Shown here one piece after another: positions 22,370 to 32,806 of a DNA stretch of 64,000 nt. The stretch comes from Bufo bufo (taxonomy: Eukaryota; Chordata; Amphibia; Anura; Bufonidae). How positions within the stretch are numbered: position 1 is the first letter of the stretch; every line of letters starts with the position of its first letter. The DNA lies in NCBI RefSeq assembly GCF_905171765.1, contig NC_053390.1, positions 163,314,666 to 163,378,665 on the forward strand, written 5' to 3'. The translations under genes were made by a program, and so were the position numbers. A model generated the notes under the pieces. That model saw only the letters and a list, made by a program, of their open reading frames with translations. It did not search any database and was not told the DNA's origin.

Positions 22370-23410
22370 CTCTTCTAGGGGCCTACAGAGTGATATACAA
22401 TCACACAGGGGCATCGTGAGGGAGGCCACTATAAGTACTGGGGTCACTAGTACAGGAGGCACTATAAGTACTGGTGGCACTACAGAGAGGCCACTATAAG
22501 TACTAGGAACACTACAGGGGGTACTATAAGTGCTGGGGGCACTGAGGGGGTATTATACCTACTGGGGCACTATGTGTAGATGGCATTATAACTATAGAGA
22601 GGTCACTATAAGTACTGGGGTCACTAAATGGGTGAGGACACTACAGGGGATATTATGCCTACTGGTGACACCAAGTGGGGCATTATACCTATTGGTAGCA
22701 CTATAGGGGGTATTATACTTACTGAGGGTACTGCATGGGGCATTATAACTACTGGAGGTAGTAGAAGGATATATTTTAACTACTTGGAGGCACTATAGGG
22801 GACATTATGCCTACTGTGGGGGTACTAAAGAGGGCAATTATAACTACTAGTGGCATTAGTGTGCATTATAACTACTGGGGCATTATAATTATTAGGGGCA
22901 CTATAGGAGTCATAAGATCTACTGGAGGTACCACAGGGGAAATTATATCTATTACAAGCACTATAGGGGCATTATAACTACTGGGGCTCTACAGGAGGCC
23001 CTTTTAATTATTAGGGGCACTGTAGGGGGCTTAATATCTAATGGTGGTACTAGAGAGGGCATTATAACTACTTGAGGCACTATAGGAGGCATTATAACTA
23101 TTGGGGGCTCTTCAAGGGGCTTTATGGATGGGCCTTATAACTACTGGGGGCACTTTAGGGGCCTTATTGCAACTGGGGACACTGTGGGACATTATTACTA
23201 CTGGGGGTTCTGTGTGGGCATTTTTATTATTGGACACAATATGGAGGGCACTACTACTAATGGGACACTCTTCTGGAGCATTATCACTATTGGGGCTATT
23301 ACTAATTAGAGCACTCTGGGAGAGAATTATTACTATTGGTGGCACTTTGAGGACTACCTGTAGGGCACTGTTATTTCTACAGTATAGTATTTGGGGGCAT
23401 TGAGAAGTGT
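22370..23410. repeat. About 1 kb degenerate tandem repeat
   Basis: Dozens of imperfect copies of a unit of roughly 30-40 bp with consensus near GGCACTATAGGGGGCATTATAACTACTGGG. Copies diverge strongly. The 100-codon frame at 23101-23403 is a product of the repeats (recurring GALL/TTGGT patterns) and is not considered a gene. Confidence 0.75.
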
Positions 23411-23974
23411 AGAGGCACAGTATTAGGGGTAGCAGCAGGATAACACTATTGAGGCACCAGCAGGATCATTGAAAAGTGAGGAATCTAAGATGTCTATATG
23501 GCTGAAAGATGTCATGTGTTGTCTGGGCCAAATGAAGAAGAGAAGGAAAGAGAATGTCTACATCGGAGGAGAGATCACTGGATGTAAGGGGTATGAGGTA
23601 CTATATTCTTCTGTCCAAATATGCCTTTAGCACTGGGGCCCTTCCAACGCCCCTGCCATCACAGCAGAAGTTGTGCATTATTTATTCTGTATACTATGAG
23701 TAAGTACGGTATTACCTCAGAATCTGCTGAAGGATGCCACCCCTGATACATGGCATATTGTGTCCTAATATTTAACGAAACTTTAATCTTTAGACATTTT
23801 GTAAATCCTGGATTATATCCCTGATTTCTTTTTACATGTAATCTTCTTAAAACTAAATGCTAAACCTCAATGTTAATCTTTATACAAATCACATGCTATT
23901 GATAAAACCTAGCTGGGCCTGGTAGTACTGTATATACCATCTTTGAGCAGCATGTGTGCATATGTAGCCAGACC
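23411..23974. other. No gene seen
   Basis: Nothing recognised beyond unique-looking AT-rich sequence. Confidence 0.45.
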
Positions 23975-24317
23975 CCTTAAAGGGTATTCCCTATCTCATA
24001 AAGTGATAGCATATCATTGGGATATGCCATTGCTATATGGGGTCCAACCTCTTGGGTCCTCACCAATCCTGAGAATGAAGAGGTCACAACGGTTATTCGG
24101 TTTTCCATGCTGTCAGCCACCGGTTGTGCAGTAAACTGCAGCAGGCACCACTGACTGCAGTGGAGTTGTGTTGCAGTTCCACTGCTCAGTGCAGCTGAGG
24201 CACAACTGTGCAGTGAAAAGCTGTGAAAGGGCCAAAGTGCTGTATCAGGTCAGACACTAACAAATTATATGATGTCATATCCTAGCAGTTTGTGACTTGG
24301 GAACGCCCCTTAAAGGG
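23975..24317. mobile_element. Probable MITE, AAAGGGTATTCC / GGGAACGCCCCTT ends
   Basis: Left end TTAAAGGGTATTCCCTATCTC and right end TGGGAACGCCCCTTAAAG are imperfect inverted copies. Internal GGATATGCCATTG and GTCCTCACCAATCC text is shared in style with the AAAGGGGTATTCC repeat at 138-260. No coding sequence. Confidence 0.5.
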
Positions 24318-24695
24318 ATTGTCTGGGTTCAGAGCTCCCCTTCACTCATTTACCATGTATGAGTGCATAGCAAGACAGCGAGGGCTGTTTGTTCACTGCC
24401 GGTGATGAACCTGGCAGTGATCCCAGTGATGTCACCAACACTAATGGATGGTCTTTAGCACTGCCCTAGCCTGTAAAACTGCCTAGGGCAGCGCTAAAGA
24501 CCGCCCATTTGTGTCAGTGACTTCCGCCTAGCATACCCATGTGAAGCCTGGTACGTCACCGATACTAAAGAAAAAGCCCTTGGCCTGCAAAGGGGAGCAT
24601 CAGAGCAAGAAAGCTCCGATGCTCCACTCAGACACAGTAAATGAGTGAAGAGGAGCTTATGTCCGAGTTCAGCTCTGAACTCGGACAACCTCTTT
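24312..24695. mobile_element. MITE with AAAGGGATTGTC / GGACAACCTCTTT ends
   Basis: Inverted ends TTAAAGGGATTGTCTGGGTTC and GAACTCGGACAACCTCTTT. An inner hairpin pairs GTCTTTAGCACTGCCCTAG (about 24451) with CTAGGGCAGCGCTAAAGAC (about 24483). Small frames on both strands result from the symmetry. Confidence 0.6.
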
Positions 24696-24699
24696 CAAT

Positions 24700-25260
24700 A
24701 GTCCACTACTTATCATTGCCTAGTAAACTGGGAATTGAGTATTCTTTTCATATTGATGTACATTCCGGTGTTAAACTGCAGCCTGTCTGGTGGGTAAGAG
24801 GGACAATGAATTCTCACCACATCTCTTCTTCATCTCCTGTGAGATATACTTCCTACAAGTAACATGCTGTTATAGTGATCTACGCCTCATGTACTGAGCA
24901 TCACCTTCTTTGATTTACTCCACTTTAGTATTCCAGGGTGACTTGTTTTCTAGGTCAGTATGATAGTGACATTGTGTCACAGAAATATTCCTAATGAAAC
25001 TGCCGTTCTTTATATAATACTTATTATGTCTAACGGATTGTTTTTCCCTTTCCTGTGTTTATACCAGTATACACATAATGCAATAGGTATAAAGTAATTG
25101 GGAGCCACAATATGCTGATTCCCTTATTAACATTTGCTCATTTGATTTGATCAAACAGAGTTTGTCATAGACATAAAGATTATTCCTACTACAGCTTTCC
25201 ATGTCATAACCAACTAAGCATCATAAACTCTGCTGAATCATTCAGATTACTTGTCTTTCA
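24700..25260. other. No gene seen
   Basis: No coding or repeat signal recognised. Confidence 0.45.
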
Positions 25261-25261
25261 T

Positions 25262-26045
25262 GATTTCCAGGATTTAGATAGTGATGGCCTCAAGATAGGT
25301 CATCAATATCAGACTGGCAGGGGCCACCTCTTGATCAGCCCAGGGCTCCGATCTCATAGCGGGGGAACCATAACAGCAGTATGTTTTTGCTAGCTCCTTC
25401 TACGTCTCCTGTCCCTGCCTACATGAGTTGGCCCCGTCTACTTATGTTGCCCGCCTTCTGTCAATTTCGACCCACCTACAACATGGGGCTACTTTTAGGT
25501 TTTTTTCCAGGGCCACTTTAAGTTCCCAGTCCACCCCTGCCTTTATATCATGATAAATATGTATTTGAAGATAACTGTCTCAATCTCGTGAAATTTCGGC
25601 AGCTTCTTGGATCATTTGAGAATCTTTACATCTATGAGTTTGCTAATTCTATGAAGCAGGGAGAGATGAGTGGCTTCCTGCCTGGCTCCACATACCCCTC
25701 TTAAAATATTCTGACTTTATGTTTTAAAGAAGTTATATCAGGGCTTATGCTCAAGATAGACCGCTGATAATCACAGATCTGCAGGGGTTTAACAGCCCAC
25801 ACCCATGCCGATCAGCTATTACCTTGTACTGTGGTGTTGAAAGTGAATGAGAGCAGCACTGCAGTAATTATCTCCATCCAGTACACAATGGATAGAACTG
25901 TATAGTTTCGATGTCTACTTCCAGTGCTGAAGCTAGCCATATACAGCTGACCAATAGAGTTCAGGATGTAGGACTGGACCAGTGTAATATTAATGGCCTA
26001 TCCTGAGGATAGGGCATCGGTATCAAAATTCTGGACAACAAGTTA
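25262..26045. repeat. Fragments of a GAGGATAGG-type dispersed repeat
   Basis: AGATAGGTCATCAATATCAGA at about 25295 and GGCCTATCCTGAGGATAGGGC at about 25993 are pieces of one repeat type whose CATCAGTATCAGATC-like core also appears at 190 and 44140. Boundaries are not clear. Confidence 0.4.
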
Positions 26046-26973
26046 AAGTTTTCATAAAAAAAAAAAAAAAACAATTAAACAATACCATCAATACAATCAG
26101 CCCATCCAAAGACATAGAAATCTTTCGACAGTTTGTAACTATGTGTTCCAAATTTAATGGGTACGCACTCATGATTTATGAGACGTGTTATCTAAACTAA
26201 ATGCGTTAAGCAAACACCTTCAATTACTTTTCAATGGCTTTTGTCTCAAGATAATGAGATGAGTTAATAAATTTGAGTTAAGAGCTTGAGTGCTAACCCT
26301 GCTACATCTGTATTTTGGAAAATCTTCTGTAAATGTAGTCACCAGTCCTTTACTTTGTAATGTTATCACTGGAACAATATTTTATGGGAAATCTTGCATA
26401 GCAAATAAGCAAAACAAAAATTGGTATGCATATGTTCTAAAATAATTACTCTGATCCAAAGTATTAGAGATCATTGTTCACACGTAATACACCACTGTGT
26501 CTATAGAGTAGAATGCAGAATTGTTCATCTTCATCTGCTTTTTATGGCAAGCTACTCAAATAAGACATCAAAAACATCTTAAAGAATACCCAACTTTAGA
26601 AAATGTCACAATCAACGTTGGGGGATTGGTGCATCTGGACTTACTTTATTAATACACAGGCTTTAAGGGGATCTAGTGCTTTCTCACTTCTGATTCTTAA
26701 GCTGCCATCAGCTGGGGGATTAGAAGTCTGTAAACTCATCCTAAAACCTCTCATAGAAATTCAGCTCTGCAGTCCACGATATTTAACCAGCAACTCAAAC
26801 TGACTCAATTTTATATATAGAATTTTCAGGCAAAAAGATATATATATTTTTTTTAAATAGATGTCTATTGAATGCTATGTTCATGAGGTCACATGTGGAC
26901 TATGATTCAAAAACTACCTCTGGGACTACTCAGCCCGGAGTTTTGCTTTCCCTATTCCTTATATATATATATA
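26046..26973. other. No gene; A-run and (TA)n tract
   Basis: A run of 17 A residues near 26057 and a short (AT)n tract at about 26959-26974 immediately before the Tc1 insertion. Otherwise nothing recognised. Confidence 0.45.
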
Positions 26974-26975
26974 TA

Positions 26976-27891
26976 CAGTACAGACCAAAAGTTTGGACAC
27001 ACCTTCTCATTCAAAGAGTTTTCTTTATTTTCATGACTATGAAGGCATCAAAACTATGAATTAACACATGCGGAATTATATACATAACAAACAAGTGTGA
27101 AACAACTGAAAATATGTCATATTCTAGGTTCTTCAAAGTAGCCACCTTTTGCTTTGATTACTGCTTTGCACACTCTTGGCATTCTCTTGATGAGCTTCAA
27201 GAGGTAGTCCCCTGAAATGGTTTTCACTTCACAGGTGTGCCCTGTCAGGTTTAATAAGTGGGATTTCTTGCCTTATAATTGGGGTTGGGACCATCAGTGG
27301 CGTTGAGGAGAAGTCAGGTGGATACACAGCTGATAGTCCTACTGAATAGACTGTTAGAATTTGTATTATGGCAAGAAAAAAGCAGCTAAGTAAAGAAAAA
27401 CGAGTGGCCATCATTACTTAAAGAAATGAAGGTCAGTCAGTCAGCCGAAAAATTGGGAAAACTTTGAAAGTAAGGGCTATTTGACCATGAAGGAGAGTGA
27501 TAGGGTGCTGCACCAGATGACCTGGCCTCCACAGTCACCGGACCTGAACCCAATCGAGATGGTTTGGGGTGAGCTGGACCGCAGAGTGAAGGCAAAAGGG
27601 CCAACAAGTGCTAAGCATCTCTGGGAACTCCTTCAAGACTGTTGGAAGACCATTTCAGGGGACTACCTCTTGAAGCTCATCAAGAGAATGCCAAGAGTGT
27701 GCAAAGCAGTAATCAAAGCAAAAGGTGGCTATTTTGAAGAACCTAGAATATGACATATTTTCAGTTGTTTCACACTTGTTTGTTATGTATATAATTCCAC
27801 ATGTGTTAATTCATAGTTTTGATGCCTTCATAGTCATGAAAATAAAGAAAACTCTTTGAATGAGAAGGTGTGTCCAAACTTTTGGTCTGTA

Positions 27892-27894
<3 letters not shown>
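26976..27894 (+). mobile_element. Internally deleted Tc1-like element with ~250-bp ends
   Basis: A 919-bp element between TA dinucleotides (26974-26975 and 27895-27896). It starts CAGTACAGACCAAAAGTTTG, and inverted copies extend about 250 bp inwards (to about 27226 and from about 27645), so the right arm covers the last part of the transposase coding region and the left arm holds an inverted copy of it. The first codons of the transposase are joined directly to its C-terminal third. A second copy with the same junction lies at 50270-51029. Confidence 0.9.
27368..27753 (+). pseudogene. Deleted Tc1 transposase remnant
   Basis: The ATG at 27368 starts MARKKQLSKEKRVAII and ends at a TAA after 17 codons. 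The C-terminal part is open at 27481-27753: [16 protein letters not shown] carries the third catalytic residue and the end reads CKAVIKAKGG. The whole central region with the first two catalytic aspartates is gone. It cannot encode transposase and must have moved in trans. Confidence 0.88.
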
Positions 27895-27930
<36 letters not shown>

Positions 27931-28239
27931 TTTTTGTCTGAAAGTCTGTCTGTTTGTCTGTTCTTTATGAGCGACCAAACGACTGGACCCATCTTCACCA
28001 AATTTGGCACACAGGTACATCAGGTGTCCGGGAACGTTTTATTCCCAAAAAATGACATGTATTGGCCAATAGAAGAATGCAAGTCTTTCTCTTTATATCC
28101 CAACTGCCATACACACGGTCACATGTCCCTTATCAGCCAATAGAAGCTCGCAGGCCCTTAGTCTCCACATACACAAAGTTTTACTCCAGGTTTCCATAAC
28201 AACCCAGCCATTTTTCTTCACTGCTGCAGGTCAGCTTTA

Positions 28240-28529
28240 GGCTAGGGCTACACGACAACATGTGTCGCGCAACAATAAGTCTCACGACATATAGGGCACA
28301 ACTACACTACGACAATTTTTATAATGATAGTCTATGGTGTTGCACTGCGACATGCGACATGCGACATGCTGTGACGCGACAGTCACAGAAAAATCTATCT
28401 TGGATGTATTTTTTGTGACTGTCGTCTCGCAGTCGCAGCATGTCGTATGTCACAGTGCGACACCATAGACTATCATTATGAAAATTGTTGCGAGACATTG
28501 GTGCATGTCATCATGTAGCCCTAGCCTTA
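28240..28529. mobile_element. Foldback MITE, GGCTAGGGCTACA ends
   Basis: Starts AGGCTAGGGCTACACGAC and ends ATGTAGCCCTAGCCT within TTA-like flanks. The arms pair through TACGACAATTTT / AAAATTGTTGCGA and TGCGACATGCGAC repeats around a centre near 28390. No coding capacity. Confidence 0.75.
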
Positions 28530-29050
28530 AAGGGGCAGGGCACTGTGTAGGTCACTTCTAAGGTGGGAGGGGCCACTATTAAAGGGGAAGCTGCTGTGGA
28601 GGTCACTGTTAAGGGGGCAGGGGCCACTATTAATAGGGCAGCTGCTGTGGAGCTCACTGTTAAAGGGGTGGGCACTGTGAGTTCACTCTTAAGGGAGCGG
28701 GGTACTGTGGAGGTCACTGTTAAGGGGCCAGGGAACAGTGGAGGTCACAGATAAGTGAACGGTCCCCTATAGAGGTCTGTGCTAAGGGGCGGGGTGCTGT
28801 ATAGGTCACTGTTAAGGGGGAGGACTCCTGAGGAGGTCACTATCAAGGAAGTGGGTGCTGTGAAACTCACTGTTAAAGGGGCAGGCTGCTGTGAAGGTCA
28901 AAGTTAAGGGGATGGGCTGCTGTGGAGATCCCATTTTAAGGAGGCGGGGCACTGTGGGGGGTTCAGTGTTAAGGTGTGGGGGGCTGTGAAGTTAACTGTT
29001 AAGGGGGCGGGGTGCTGTAGAGGTCATTGTTATAGGGGATACTGTCGATA
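28530..29050. repeat. About 31-bp degenerate tandem repeat
   Basis: Roughly 14-16 imperfect units close to GGTCACTGTTAAGGGGGCGG followed by GGCACTGTGGA, lying between the MITE and the candidate Helitron terminus. Confidence 0.75.
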
Positions 29051-29108
29051 TCTTTTAACGACACGAAATATTAAATGAAATAGACCCGTGCAAAGCCGGG
29101 TCCTTCTG

Positions 29109-29112
29109 CTAG
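29109..29112 (+). other. CTAG terminus of the candidate Helitron
   Basis: CTAG matches the CTRR consensus of Helitron 3' ends and is followed by T, consistent with insertion between A and T. It is preceded at a distance of 7 nt by a GC-rich 5-bp-stem hairpin. Confidence 0.5.
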
Positions 29113-29149
29113 TATACTTATAATATAGACTATGGAATGCCCTACCCCA

Positions 29150-29700
29150 AGAGGTATCAATGGCAGGCATAATGTCAGCATTTAAAAAAGTCCTACATAC
29201 TTGTTACTATGGCGTTTCACTTGTTGTTATTGTACCTTGCGCACCAACATCAGCAACTTGTGGATTTGAATTCAGGCCATTGTGTTCAATGGCAGTTCAT
29301 TTTTCCACTACTTTGTGTATGAATCTGCTAGGTCCGGAGTGTGTCACCAAGTCTGTTCCATGGATTTTGCATGTTCTCTACCTGTTTGCCAGCAGTCTGG
29401 TTCTGTTCGTGTTTTGTCTTGAATTCGCTTGTGTTCTAACAGTCAGTCCTTGTCTGGTTCTGTCTATGATCTTGCCTGTGCTTCTGGCACCTTGCTCTGG
29501 TGGCTCTAGTGTGTCAGCTGGCAACTGCACCAGGACTATTCCAAGATGTCGCAGCCTGGTGGTTCCCCTGCAGCGAAGACCAGATCCCTATATAGGCGGT
29601 AAAGGGTGAAAACCAGGGGACCACCAGGATAACACCCTCACGTCTAGCCCAATGCCAAACTGGTTAGTTGGCACAGTGGTTCCACAACAAATGGCAATGA
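29150..29700 (+). repeat. LTR-like dispersed repeat related to 8.6 kb
   Basis: 29500-29690 shares ordered blocks with 8680-8870: ACTATTCCAAGA, AAGACCAGATCCCTATATA, AAAGGGTGAAAACC and AACTGGTTAGTTGG. The 149-codon frame at 29160-29609 has Val/Leu/Cys-rich content without a known domain and lies over repeat sequence, so it is not called a gene. Confidence 0.45.
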
Positions 29701-29732
29701 AGGTTAGAATTCATCTATAAATTAATCTTGTA

Positions 29733-30847
29733 TACCGTATATACTCGAGTATAAGACGAGTTTTTTGGCACATATTTTTGTGCTCAAAAAGCCTCCTCGT
29801 CTTATACTCGAGTCTAGTCTAGCTCCGGTAATACAGGCAGTGCGGGGGGCGGCGCTCACTCACTGACGTCACGCGCATGCGCCGCCTAGTGGGAGAAGGC
29901 GCGTGACGTCAGTGAGTGAGCGCCGCTCCCCGCACTACCTGTATTACCGGAGCAAAGACAAAGTAAGAATACTGCTGTGAGCGTCGGGGAGGGGGATCTG
30001 TGGATGGCACTGTAGGGGGATCTGTGGATGGCACTGTAGGGGGATCTGTGGATGGCACTGTAGGGAGATCTGTGGATGGCACTGTAGAGGGATCTGTGGA
30101 TGGCACTGTAGGGGGATCTGTGGATGGCACTGTAGGGGGATCTGTGGATGGCACTGTAGGGGGATCTGTGGATGGCACTGTAGGGGGATCTGTGGATGGC
30201 ACTGTAGGGAGATCTGTGGATGGCACTGTAGGGGGATCTGTGGATGGCACTGTAGGGGGATCTGTGGATGGCACTGTAGGGGGATCTGTGGATGGCACTG
30301 TAGGGGGATCTGTGGATGGCACTGTAGGGAGATCTGTGGATGGCACTGTAGGGGGATCTGTGGATGGCACTGTAGGGGGATCTGTGGATGGCACTGTAGG
30401 GGGATCTGTGGATGGCACTGTAGGGGGATCTGTGGATGGCAGTGCCATCCACAGATCCCCCTACAGTGCCATCCACAGATACCCCCTCCCCTAAACAGTG
30501 CCATCATGGCACTGTTTAGGGTAGGGGGGATCTGTGGATGGCACTGTTTAGGGGGGATCTGTGGATGGCACTGTTTAGGGGGGAGATCTGTGGATGGCTC
30601 CCTGTATTTAATGCAGAGTGTGTGTGTATATAATGCACACACTCTGCATTAAATACAGGGAGTCACCCTCTTGCAGATGTGTGTATATAATGTAGAGTGT
30701 GTGCATTATATACACATACACTCTGCATTATAGCTGCATTTCCCACCCTAGTCTTATACTCGAGTCAATAATTTTTCCCATTTTTTTGGGGTAAAATTAG
30801 GGGCTCGGCTTATACTCGGGTCGGCTTATACTCGAGTATATACGGTA
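29733..30847. mobile_element. CTCGAG-ended foldback element carrying a minisatellite
   Basis: 1,115 bp starting TACCGTATATACTCGAGTAT and ending with the matching inverted sequence ATACTCGAGTATATACGGTA, with further subterminal repetition of CTTATACTCGAG on both sides. The flanking dinucleotide is TA. Inside, GGCGCTCACTCACTGACGTC and GACGTCAGTGAGTGAGCGCC form a hairpin (about 29850-29925), and CACACTCTGCATT blocks form another (30610-30735). It has no transposase. This end sequence is recognised from memory as widespread in frogs and fish. Confidence 0.8.
29995..30440 (+). repeat. 24-bp minisatellite, 18 units
   Basis: Eighteen consecutive 24-bp units (GATCTGTGGATGGCACTGTA plus GGGG) with few differences, followed by two inverted units and three longer related units to about 30590. 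Because 24 is divisible by 3, several frames stay open on both strands (VDGTVGGS, STDPPTVP, HRSPYSAI repeats). These are repeat artefacts. Single-base variants recur every five units, showing a 120-bp higher-order period. Confidence 0.93.
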
Positions 30848-31687
30848 ATTGAAGGATTATGTGTAACTAGTATATGCAACACAATTAGAACAATAGATAC
30901 TTTAGTCAATTGTGAACACACATTAGCCCTTATACCCATCAAGTATATGGTTTAATAACCAACAACCTCTTTTCTATAGTATATTTTCTTCTGGACAGAA
31001 TCAGATAGATGTTAAGAGCAAGTTGTAAAATGAGAGTACAGAGAGCTGTGCCATCATACAGTGCCTTGAAAAAGTATTAATACCCCTTAAACTTTTACAC
31101 ATTTGTTCAGGTTAGGCTACTTTCACACTAGCATTTTTGCAGGATCCGGCAGAGTTCAGCAAAAACGCTTCAGTTACCGATAATACAACCATCTGCATCC
31201 GTTATGAACAGATTCGATTGTATTATCTTTAACATACCCAAGACAGATCCGTCATGAACACCACTGAAAGTCAATGAGGGATGGATCAGTTTTCTATTGT
31301 GTTAGATTGTGTCAGAGATGCTCCGCATCCCAGGACGGAATGAGAACGGAACGGAATGCATTTTGTAGCATTCTATTCTGTTCAGTTACGTTTTGTCCTC
31401 ATTGACAATGAATGGAGACAAAACGGATTCAGATAAATCTTTGTCGGACTCTGTGAGGAGCTGTAAGTAGGGTTCCAACCCCGTTTTCAATTAAGTATAC
31501 AACTACAGCTTATTTGGTTTGCAATTATGTTGATTCAGGTTTTTATTTGACTTGCGGCAATATTCATATTGTATAAAACGTTTCGGCACGCACCTCACCT
31601 GCTCACTCTAGTGTGGTTTACACACATTGTTTCCTTCTGCGTCTGCCTTCCTGCTACCAACTCTCCTTCTTTCAATCCTGCGGCATA

Positions 31688-31723
31688 GTATCTGAAGAAG
31701 GCCTGCATGCCGAAACGTTATAT
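31688..31723 (+). ncRNA. Putative minimal hammerhead ribozyme
   Basis: CTGAAGA (31692-31698) fits the CUGANGA core. Stem II is GGC/GCC (31700-31702 with 31709-31711). GAAA follows at 31712-31715, then CGTT, giving a GUU cleavage triplet ending at 31719. Stem I can form between AGUAU upstream and AUAU downstream (3 Watson-Crick pairs plus one wobble). Helix III is almost absent, as in the minimal type I hammerheads of Penelope-like elements and retrozymes, which act as dimers. Activity is untested and the short stems leave room for coincidence. Confidence 0.45.
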
Positions 31724-31783
31724 ACGATATGAATATTGCCGCAAGTCAAATAAAAACCTGAATCAACATAATTGCAAACCAAA

Positions 31784-32806
31784 GATAAATATTAGAGAGG
31801 GCTCACCTACTAATCAAGAATGGTATGGGTGCACCTACAAGGAGGATTCACCCAATCCTCTGAAAGTTATTAAGAGCAAAAAGTAAAAGGATAGTAGGGC
31901 ACACCAGCACTTAGTTCCACAGGAGGGTTAATAGAACAATATATGTATTTAAATATCGTGATTTACAGTACTTATTTAAAACATACTAAATTGTATAACT
32001 AATACTTTATAAAAAAAAATCATAAAAAGCATAAAAGATTTGAATACAGTAATAAGATTTGGTAATTCTCAGTATTTTGGCCAAAGCTTCAGGGTCTGTA
32101 TGTGATAAGGATATCGTCTCTCCAATGGGTTAATTAACCCCGTTAATGTCCTGATAAATAGTGCTTAAATAGTGAAGATCGATCTAGTATTTAGATACAG
32201 GGATTTTTAATTACCATACGCGTTTCGGAGTGGGCTAGGACTCCTTCCTCAGTGACCCTTACAAGCCCTGTGGAAACTGAACCGCAACTATACTGCAGCC
32301 TACAAACAACTCCATTACACGTGGGACGCCACGAGTGATGCAATAAAAACCGGCACTACTCCATCCAAAACAGTGAGTAAAACAGCTCCGGTTTATTTTC
32401 GCAAATAGGCAGCGATATTTAGCGGCACCGTATTAAATATATGAAGTGGCGATTAATTTGTAAAGATACAAAGTGACTACTTTAAAGACTGTATCTAAAT
32501 ACTAGATCGATCTTCACTATTTAAGCACTATTTATCGGGATATTAACGGGGTTAATTAACCCATTGGAGAGACGATATCCTTATCACATACAGACCCTGA
32601 AGCTTTGGCCAAAATACAGAGAATTACCAAATCTTATTACTGTATTCAAATCTTTTATGCTTTTTATGAATTTTTTATAAAGTATTAGTTATACAATTTA
32701 GTATGTTTTAAATAAGTACCATATATCACGATATTTAAATAAATATATTGTTCTATTAACCCTCCTGTGGAACTAAGTGCTGGTGTGCCCTACTATCATT
32801 TTAATC
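31784..32806. mobile_element. 1.02 kb inverted-repeat element with 13-bp target duplication
   Basis: Flanked by the perfect 13-bp direct repeat ATTGCAAACCAAA at 31771-31783 and 32807-32819. Most of the element is a long inverted repeat: GGGCACACCAGCACTTAGTT near 31897 is mirrored near 32780, and pairing continues to about 32200 and 32490, giving arms of roughly 300 bp. The unpaired centre (about 32210-32480) holds a hammerhead-like core. No open frame and no terminal motif of a known DNA-transposon class. A 13-bp duplication is more typical of target-primed retroposition than of cut-and-paste movement (inference). Confidence 0.75.
32213..32256 (-). ncRNA. Putative minimal hammerhead ribozyme (minus strand)
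   Basis: On the minus strand: CTGAGGA (32252-32246, fits CUGANGA), stem II GGAGT/ACTCC (32244-32240 with 32231-32227), GAAAC (32226-32222), then GCGTA, giving a GUA cleavage triplet with the site after 32217. Stem I can form with four pairs, two of them wobbles. This is the better of the two candidates because stem II has five perfect pairs. The very short helix III matches the minimal hammerheads reported from Penelope-like and retrozyme elements. Not proven active. Confidence 0.5.

Larger units (their letters stand above)
27895..29112 (+). mobile_element. Candidate non-autonomous Helitron
   Basis: After a (TA)n tract (27895-27926) the sequence reads GTTTTTGTCTGAAAGTCTGTCTG and CACCAAATTTGGCACACAGG. 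These phrases are familiar from animal Helitron-like repeats (from memory). The right end is CTAG (29109-29112) followed by T. Seven bases upstream lies a hairpin ACCCG/CGGGT (29084-29088 with 29097-29101), as expected for a Helitron 3' terminus (hairpin then CTRR). No Rep/helicase is present. The interior contains a MITE and a minisatellite. The 5' end is not fixed. Confidence 0.5.

Noticed and set aside
29160..29609. 149-codon frame with several hydrophobic segments
   Set aside because: It overlaps an LTR-like dispersed repeat related to 8.6 kb that lacks an equivalent open frame.
29886..30642. Long open frames of 164-232 codons on both strands (VDGTVGGS, HRSPYSAI, HPQIPLQC repeats)
   Set aside because: They arise because the minisatellite unit is 24 bp, a multiple of 3, with no stop in several frames. 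No start context, no domain, and frames are open on both strands.
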